DNA from: Mitosporidium daphniae
Lineage: Eukaryota > Microsporidia
Length of the DNA stretch: 58,243 nt
Direction: 5' to 3'
Assembly (NCBI RefSeq): GCF_000760515.2
Contig: NW_013546611.1
Coordinates: 1-58,243, forward strand
In this document: positions 52,170 to 58,243 of the stretch, piece after piece
How positions within the stretch are numbered: the first letter of the stretch is position 1
How the letters are laid out: each line of letters opens with the position of its first letter
Position numbers and translations under genes: made by a program
Notes under the pieces: generated by a model
The model's input: only the letters and a program-made list of their open reading frames with translations
Database searches by the model: none
What the model was told of the DNA's origin: nothing

Positions 52170-53979
52170 ATGCCGCCTCGTCATCAGGACGAGCGAGTGG
52201 TTTCCCTCGATGACGAGCTAATTTCCATGATGGAATCGGAGGCTCCCCAACTCGAAAAAAAACGGGTTCAGCAAAAAAGACCAAACAAAAAAAGCAAAGT
52301 CGTCAACAAACCAGACGAAATTAAGATTCCTCTGCATCCAAAGCAAGTCCCAGAAAACCTGCCTGAACAATGGACATGTTACAATCTCAATCGTGCCTTG
52401 TTATTGTCTTTAGAGGCCCTTGGTCTTGGCTTTCCAACTCAAATCCAAAAGCTTGTTCTGACGGAAAGTTCCCGATGCCAAGTTGGCACTCTTCCGGACG
52501 TAATCGCTTCGGCGCCTACTGGCTCCGGAAAAACTCTTGCTTTTCTTTTGCCATTACTGAATGCTATTTTATCTCCCATTGGGTCGCGATCTTCGCAAAC
52601 GTCGCCTTCTGAATTGTACATGTCTACCTGTGCTTCAGATTTGGAGGGCTCTGAAGGGCCTAACTCTGGCCTCTTGAAAAACAATGTAGAGCCCATCTCT
52701 GCATTAATCTTGGTACCAACAAGAGAGCTTGCATTTCAAATACATTCCGTTGCATTGGACTTGGTTAAGGGCTCAAATATCAGGGTACCAATTTCTTGTC
52801 GTTCATATTCATCATTAGGTAGCCCTTCTGACGGGCGGGATTTCCGTTCAAAAGCAACATCGAATTTTATCTAAAAAAGTAGATGTGCTTATTTCTACCT
52901 CCGGTCGCCTTTGGAGTCACGCTAATGATGAAGAGCACGTCTCTCTTAAAATAAAAGAGCGACTTTCGGCGCTATCGTTTCTTGTCATTGATGAGATTGA
53001 TCGGATGACTGAGGGTTGCGGTCGGTTTAAAGAATTGGAGTCAATTTTAGCACTTCTTAACCCTATTGCAACGATGGTTTTCTCCGCAACTTTCGATAAC
53101 TTGAAAAGTTCCGCCTTGTTTAGCAAAATCCCCTTTCCCTCAAAGGCACCGCTTTTTTTGTCCACATCCACCGCGGAGATGAAAAAAACCCCGCTCTCCG
53201 GTCTAGCTTCCAATGTTTCGGTGCTCAAGCTTCGATGCTGTATCCGCGATAAAGACGCCTGTCTGGTTGCCCTGCTAGAGAAGCCACCTGTTGTCCCAAC
53301 AATTGTGTTTGTCAATTCAATTGCAATGATAAGGCGTTTATGCTCACTTTTGCGCCTTTTGGGGATCAATGCATTGCCGCTACATAGCCAAATGCCTCAA
53401 AGGCAACGTTTGAAAAACATCGATCGCATCAAGTCCGCACTCAATGCCGACAAAAGCCCAATCCTGCTTGCAACGGATGCTGTTGGTCGAGGCATTGACA
53501 TTCCTCATGTTTCGAGAATTATCCATTTCCAGGTCCCTCCAACCCTTAGCCAATTTATCCATCGGAGCGGTCGAACAGGAAGAGCTGATGCATGTGGTGT
53601 ATCCTACCTCTTGATTGCACCAGATGATCATCAAGCATCGGCATCTCTTTTGAAGGCTGCAAAAGCCCTCATTAAAGAGGATCCGCAGTTAGAAAATCTT
53701 TTATGGGATCCAAATGTTTTATCCAAAATCAAGGAGCGTCTTGAAATTGCTACACTCGTTGATTCTTTTGAACATAAAAACAGGAAAGTCCAATCCGATA
53801 AGACATCAGCCTTATTCCTTGATGAAGACGAGTCTTCAGTACAGCATAGCGCGAACAAGAGACAAAATCTTCAAGGAGCCATGCCGTATGATGAAGATGC
53901 TGTCGTTGAGCAGCAGATCGCCTTGTCGAAATTGTCGAAAATGAAAAAATTGCTTGTTAAATTAAATGCTAAACACTAA
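52170..53979 (+). CDS. DEAD-box helicase of the Mak5/DDX24 type
   Basis: Two exons (52170-52784 and 52819-53979, intron 34 nt) give 591 residues. The Q-motif region reads LSLEALGLGFPTQIQKLVL. Walker A is SAPTGSGKTLAFLLPLL, motif Ia PTRELAFQIH, motif Ib ISTSGRLW and motif III SAT in MVFSATFDN. Motif II is D-E-I-D (VIDEIDRM) instead of D-E-A-D. The second RecA domain has IVFVNSI, LLATDAVGRGIDIP and HRSGRTGRA. Splicing at 52785 restores RVALLTGGISVQKQHRILSK, which is how Mak5/DDX24 reads (GGxxxxKQxRIL). These helicases act in 60S ribosome assembly. The specific subfamily assignment is less certain than DEAD-box status. Confidence 0.88.
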
Positions 53980-54180
53980 CGCGCCATATTTGAAGTATTA
54001 AGATTTCTTTTCACGTGTATAGGAAACTAGATCCCAAAAAAATCCAACCTTAGCCTTATTTGATTTCAAAGCCATCTGTCGCAGGATCGATATGCAATGG
54101 GTATCTTTTTGAAGGTTCTTTGCACATTTATTGGGCAGATTTATTTGTTAAAAATCATTTTCTAAATGGTAAAATTTACA

Positions 54181-56783
54181 CTAAAGGTCTTGATCCATCC
54201 ATAGGGACCTGGTAATAAACAGAGAGTCATATTCCTCCCATTCCCGCCCATTGTTACTTTCAGAATCTGATTCAACATCCGTAATTAAAGAATCAAAGGA
54301 GGCATTCATTTGATCTATGATCGCCGTACGCGTGTTATTAAGTTTGGCCAGCTCGATATCCTTATAAATGATGTAGAACTTTGGGAGAAATAGAGCACAT
54401 AGGGTGACAAGCATAGCCACTAGGTTGCTGATTGTAAGCTCAAAATATCGAGCACGCTCCGAATATTTGTAATCGCCAGACACAGCATAAAGGGGCAGCG
54501 AAATGATAAGAAGAGCCATGTAGGTGTATATCGTGATCGCAATATATATACTCTCGTTAAAGGCCGAGTCTACATTTCTTGTCAAATAAGCTATGACTCC
54601 GAGAGATATCAAAAGTATCCCCATACACACGAAAGATAGAGCGAGACAAACAGTTACAAGGGTATTATCTTTTGCTGAACACACACGGAAAGATATAAGG
54701 GAATCGGTTTTTGAAGTTATTATACGTGAGATGTTTTCGCTCGAAAAGGTAATGATCAAAAGAAAAATCGACAACACAAGGATGAGCGTACCTGAAAAAA
54801 CCAAAAGATCTCTATCCTGGATTACGGGGGTAGATAACCTGGCGTTGGAAAAGATCTTGAAAATCCTGTACGTTTTTGCAAGGATGTTCCCTAAGATGAG
54901 GCCAAAGCCGAGAAGAAAAAACCAAAGCATCATGATGCAAGTAAACCTTGTCGATTGAATACTTCGAAATATATTTCCGCCTAAGCAAAGTATTACGCCA
55001 ATCAAGATTAGGATACAAAACAGCGGAGAAGATTTTTTAATCGGAGGCTTTTCTCTATAATAGCAAATCAAGCCAATAAAGATCAGGCTAATAATGATAA
55101 AAAAGATCGAAATTGAGGTTATAACTATCCCGCCAACGTAATCGAGAGTGATAACTTCTGGAATGATCGCGGACACGGGAATGGCTTTGCCACCGCGAAA
55201 GTTCAAGGCGCTATAATTAATTGTGGCAATTCCGTCTTTATATAGACCTATCTGAGTTTCCTCTGGTAAACCAACAAATTGGAGATAGGATATTGATGGA
55301 TTTACAGGGCTGTTGTTGGGAATCGAAATCGAGCCCAGGGCTCTTTCAATTGTCAACTTTCTGATTTCATCCAAGATGTTTACTCCAGTAATTGCGGAGC
55401 AATCAAATGAAGTCTCAATTCCAGAATCGCAATCACGAATCATACCATCCAATGCAAGAGCAATCGCATAAATAGAGTCAAGAATTAGACTTGATACGGC
55501 CTATTTTGTGGTTAATTAACTGATTTAGCAATCCTACTGATGCTGGGGTTTCAAAAAACGTTTCGTTTCCAATGCAGGCGCATTGGGCAGGAAACACTCT
55601 GCTGGGAGGTGCGTCTAAACATATGGTAATTCCTTTAGTATCGGAAGAGCCTTGAAGCCCAGTATAGATGCATCTAAAGGCTAGTTCAAAATAAGTGGAC
55701 AATAGCTTAGAATATGAAGGCTCCTTAGACAATGTCTCATAACAAGCTTCGATAAATTTAGTTTCAGCAATTTTTGGAGATATGCTAATGGATCCTATAA
55801 TTAATAGCTAAATCTACCAAGCATATAAGATTGTGGAAACGACATCAGCGAGTATGGCAATAGACTGAAAACGTTGACGAAAGATGTCGAAGCCAGCACA
55901 AAAGTCACGTCCCTAAGCGGTGGATATTCGTAAAATAGCTCGAAAACGGTCACCGTTGTCGAGGTAGAGGTAAATAATATAATTATCTTTACATCGGCAG
56001 GAATTGCAAGAAGACATTCGGCAATTCTTTTGATGATTGGCCTCGAGCTATTATAGTCAGAGGGCCTGAAATCCAAGGGCAAAATTTGCGAACAAACAAC
56101 TCTGATGTCGTTGCTTGCAGCCAGCTTGGAAAATATGCCTTTGACCTCATTGCCATACAAATAATCTCCGTAAAGAGCCGAAACTAGGGTCCAATTCATA
56201 GCCTTTAAAAGCTGGACAACAGAGTTTGCAACATCAAATCCATCTGGATTAAATCGAATGTAATTGGGCGAAGTGGTTGCAGAGCTCGGGGAAGTAAAGT
56301 CGATGTACCCAATCTTATAGTTTTGCAAGAACACTAAGCTTAATGCAGATTGGAATGCAGATCCAGTGCCTTAAAATAAACTGTCATTGGATTACCTAAA
56401 ACGAGCGTCACATCCTTCTTTAGAATGTAGGAGATGCATGATGTTATAGCCCCAGTGTCGGAAAAGATGGGATCAATATCTTCATAGATAAGCGTCAAGT
56501 TTGGAATTATGGAAATGTTTCTGTTGATGTAATTGACACCGCAAACGAACGCAATTGTCTCTTGAATGCCTTCTGAAGAAAAGAAATCAGACACATCCAA
56601 GCTTTGCGGGAACATACCCCCAATTTTAAAGATCTTGTCCTTTTTCGCGTTGAAGATTGCAGGTTTTGAGAAATAGGAAGAATCACCATACGAATTTGTG
56701 GCCATCGCTGAAGCTTGCCAAATGTGGCACAGTAAGAGTGCTAACGGCCACAGTGAATGGAGCATAGCTGGTAAAATGACCAT
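54181..56783 (-). CDS. Class C (GABA-B-like) GPCR with Venus-flytrap domain, paralogue 2
   Basis: Four exons with introns at 56370-56395, 55795-55817 and 55501-55537 (26, 23 and 37 nt) give 838 residues from the ATG at 56783. A signal peptide MLHSLWPLALLLCHIWQASA begins at the second Met. The ligand domain includes FVCGVNYINRNISIIPN, SAFQSALSLVFLQNYKIGYI restored by splice 1, LLKAMNWTLVSALYGDYLYG and a cysteine-rich junction RVFPAQCACIGNETFFETPA. Seven membrane helices begin near YVGGIVITSISIFFIIISLI. They share LAKTYRIFKIFSNARLSTPV and FNESIYIAITIYTYMALLI with the receptor at 25-28 kb, so the two are paralogues. The acidic C-terminal tail differs. Splice 1 uses an unusual ..TTTTAAG acceptor. 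The ligand is unknown. Confidence 0.92.
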
Positions 56784-56889
56784 ATGATGAAAGAGCAGTT
56801 TTTTAATACGTGTAAACCTTAGCGCGCCAAAACATTTATTAGCCCTACACTTGACACTTTTCTGAGTTGAAACCAAAATTACGGGTCAT

Positions 56890-58230
56890 TTAAATATTAG
56901 CACCCAATTGGGAACTCCAAACGTCTTCCAGGTACCTTTTCTCCCCAATTAACGATTCAAACCTTGCCGTTGCATCCTGCTTTTGCAGTTTAAAATGTGT
57001 TTGCAACATCTGGATCCATGTTTCGGCCACGGCTTTGCTCATTCTTTCAGCATCCCCACTCACCAGAATATGGGCGTTTTTCTCTAGCAAGGGTAACACC
57101 ATTTCCGATTCCTTGAGCAGTCTATCCTGAACATACTCTTTGGGAATTTTTTGAGAAAAACAAGGAAAAAACGACGTTATCGTTCCATTGCAAACATACG
57201 AATTTAAAAGGGACAAATATGGCGCTTCATCCTCTGACCTGCATCCATAAAAAAGCAGCACCTCGCCAACGGCACCACTATTGACCGGCTTTGTTCTTCT
57301 GGCATTCTTTCTAAACTCACGCTCTTTTAAAAATCCAATAAACGGAGCAATCCCAGAACCATTCGCTATAAGTATCAGCGGAGTGGCTTGATCTCTCGGT
57401 GGTTTGAATGAAGACCGATGAATAAAAATGCGAATTCTATCACCGACATGACACTCATTCGCTTTCAATAAAAAAGCTATAAAGAATTACCCAAATAAGA
57501 AGATGTCATCCCGGAGACTTCCTTTCCACAGGCAGCAGTATAGCTCAGATAAGAAAGGAGCAGCTGAATTTCATTGTTTTCGATCTATGCTGGTTAATGG
57601 AGCCAAAAAACCAATGGACATGAGGCAATAGAATAAAACCGGTAGGAAATTTTTTGGAAAACCTCCGGTATGACTTCGATGCTTAATTCAATTGATGGGA
57701 ATTTCTTTATAAGCTCAAGAACGGTCACGCGGCTGGCCTTAATTTGACTCAGATATGTTTCCTGCAAAAAGAAGGGCATAACATACCTTTGACAATGAAA
57801 TTTCCTTCAAGGCTTTTTTTTCCTCGCCATCGCTTGCAAGCTGTGAAAAAATTTTAATTGAATATATGCAAGCAGCTGCAGAGAGGTCAAAATAGGAGGT
57901 AAATAAATTTCTAGGAGTGCCTTTAATGGCCTTATTTCCAGAGGAACACAGAAAGGATAAAACAACAGATTCCGCCGTTTCTTTGAGATTAAATATTGAC
58001 AGAGCCTCTTGTACCTGACTGGGCTTATTTTCAGGAAATATGCCAACATGGTCTCCCGGTCGATAATGTATGTTTGAATCGCCCAATCCTAGCGTCAAAG
58101 AATAATATTTGGATATTTGGGTCTTCTGAAGCAAAGCGGCATTAAATGGGGTTTCTGCAGTGTATTTTTTAGTAGGAGATGATGGCACGGTAGTTTTGAT
58201 GGCCCCACTATGCATGGTAGAAGACGTCAT
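56890..58230 (-). CDS. FAD/NADPH-binding reductase module (P450 reductase/CPR family), possibly 5'-truncated
   Basis: Four exons with introns at 57762-57786, 57585-57611 and 57462-57490 (25, 27 and 29 nt) give 419 residues from the ATG at 58230, which is 13 bases from the window end. The FAD domain shows YTAETPFNAALLQKTQ, then IHYRPGDHVGIFPENKPSQV and the FAD-binding RFYSIASCPLIENNE, restored by splice 2. The NADPH part has PLILIANGSGIAPFIGFLKE, LLFYGCRSEDEAPYL and AHILVSGDAERMSKAV, ending YLEDVWSSQL. This is the ferredoxin-reductase half of diflavin reductases. A flavodoxin/FMN half may lie beyond the window, or the gene may lack it, which would be unusual. The frame upstream stays open to the edge. 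Confidence 0.87.
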
Positions 58231-58243
58231 TGTAAAGAAATAA

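Noticed and set aside
1-58243. CRISPR arrays, insertion sequences, transposons or rRNA genes
   Set aside because: No spaced direct repeats, transposase or reverse transcriptase frames, terminal inverted repeats or rRNA sequence were seen.

Overview
The window is nuclear DNA from a very compact fungus-like eukaryote. Genes are packed on both strands with gaps of roughly 10 to 640 bases. Most are broken by tiny GT..AG introns, nearly all 23 to 43 nt. The set mixes fungal and opisthokont traits: VTC4 polyphosphate polymerase, caleosin, eRF3, PLAC8 and class C receptors. Respiring mitochondria are implied by AFG3, a NOA1/GEP3-type GTPase and COX12, and meiosis by MSH4 and MSH5. I infer an early-diverging microsporidian or rozellid of the Mitosporidium/Paramicrosporidium kind. 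That placement rests on compactness, intron size and retained mitochondrial genes, and the sequence alone does not prove it.

Layout. 1-15.4 kb: a truncated Hsp31-like protein, exosome RRP43, the microtubule protein CLASP, VPS45 (endosomal SM protein), HID1 (trans-Golgi), eRF3, RPS26, VTC4 and caleosin. 15.7-24.9 kb: the mitochondrial GTPase, a TMEM209-like nuclear-envelope protein, CCR4-NOT NOT3/5 and the m-AAA protease AFG3. 25.2-31.6 kb: a class C GPCR, then AsnRS and SerRS. 31.9-38.7 kb: ADA2 and SET1 (chromatin), MSH5 and NDP kinase. 38.7-45.9 kb: tRNA-Leu(UAG), PLAC8, RQC2, AlaRS and COX12. 46-58 kb: MSH4, a bacterial-type secreted serine protease, DSK2, a Mak5/DDX24 helicase, a second class C GPCR and a flavin reductase module running to the window edge.

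How the genes fit together. Three tRNA synthetases, a tRNA, eRF3, RPS26 and RQC2 serve translation and ribosome rescue. AFG3, the NOA1-like GTPase and COX12 serve mitochondrial respiration. VPS45 and HID1 serve Golgi-endosome traffic. MSH4 and MSH5, the two halves of MutSgamma, lie within about 8 kb of each other. The two receptors are paralogues.

The strongest unusual signal is the intron population. I placed about 87 introns by frame and protein conservation; all but two are 43 nt or shorter. Many apparent frameshifts and in-frame stops disappear once these introns are removed. Gene models are my manual reconstructions; transcript evidence would be the decisive test.
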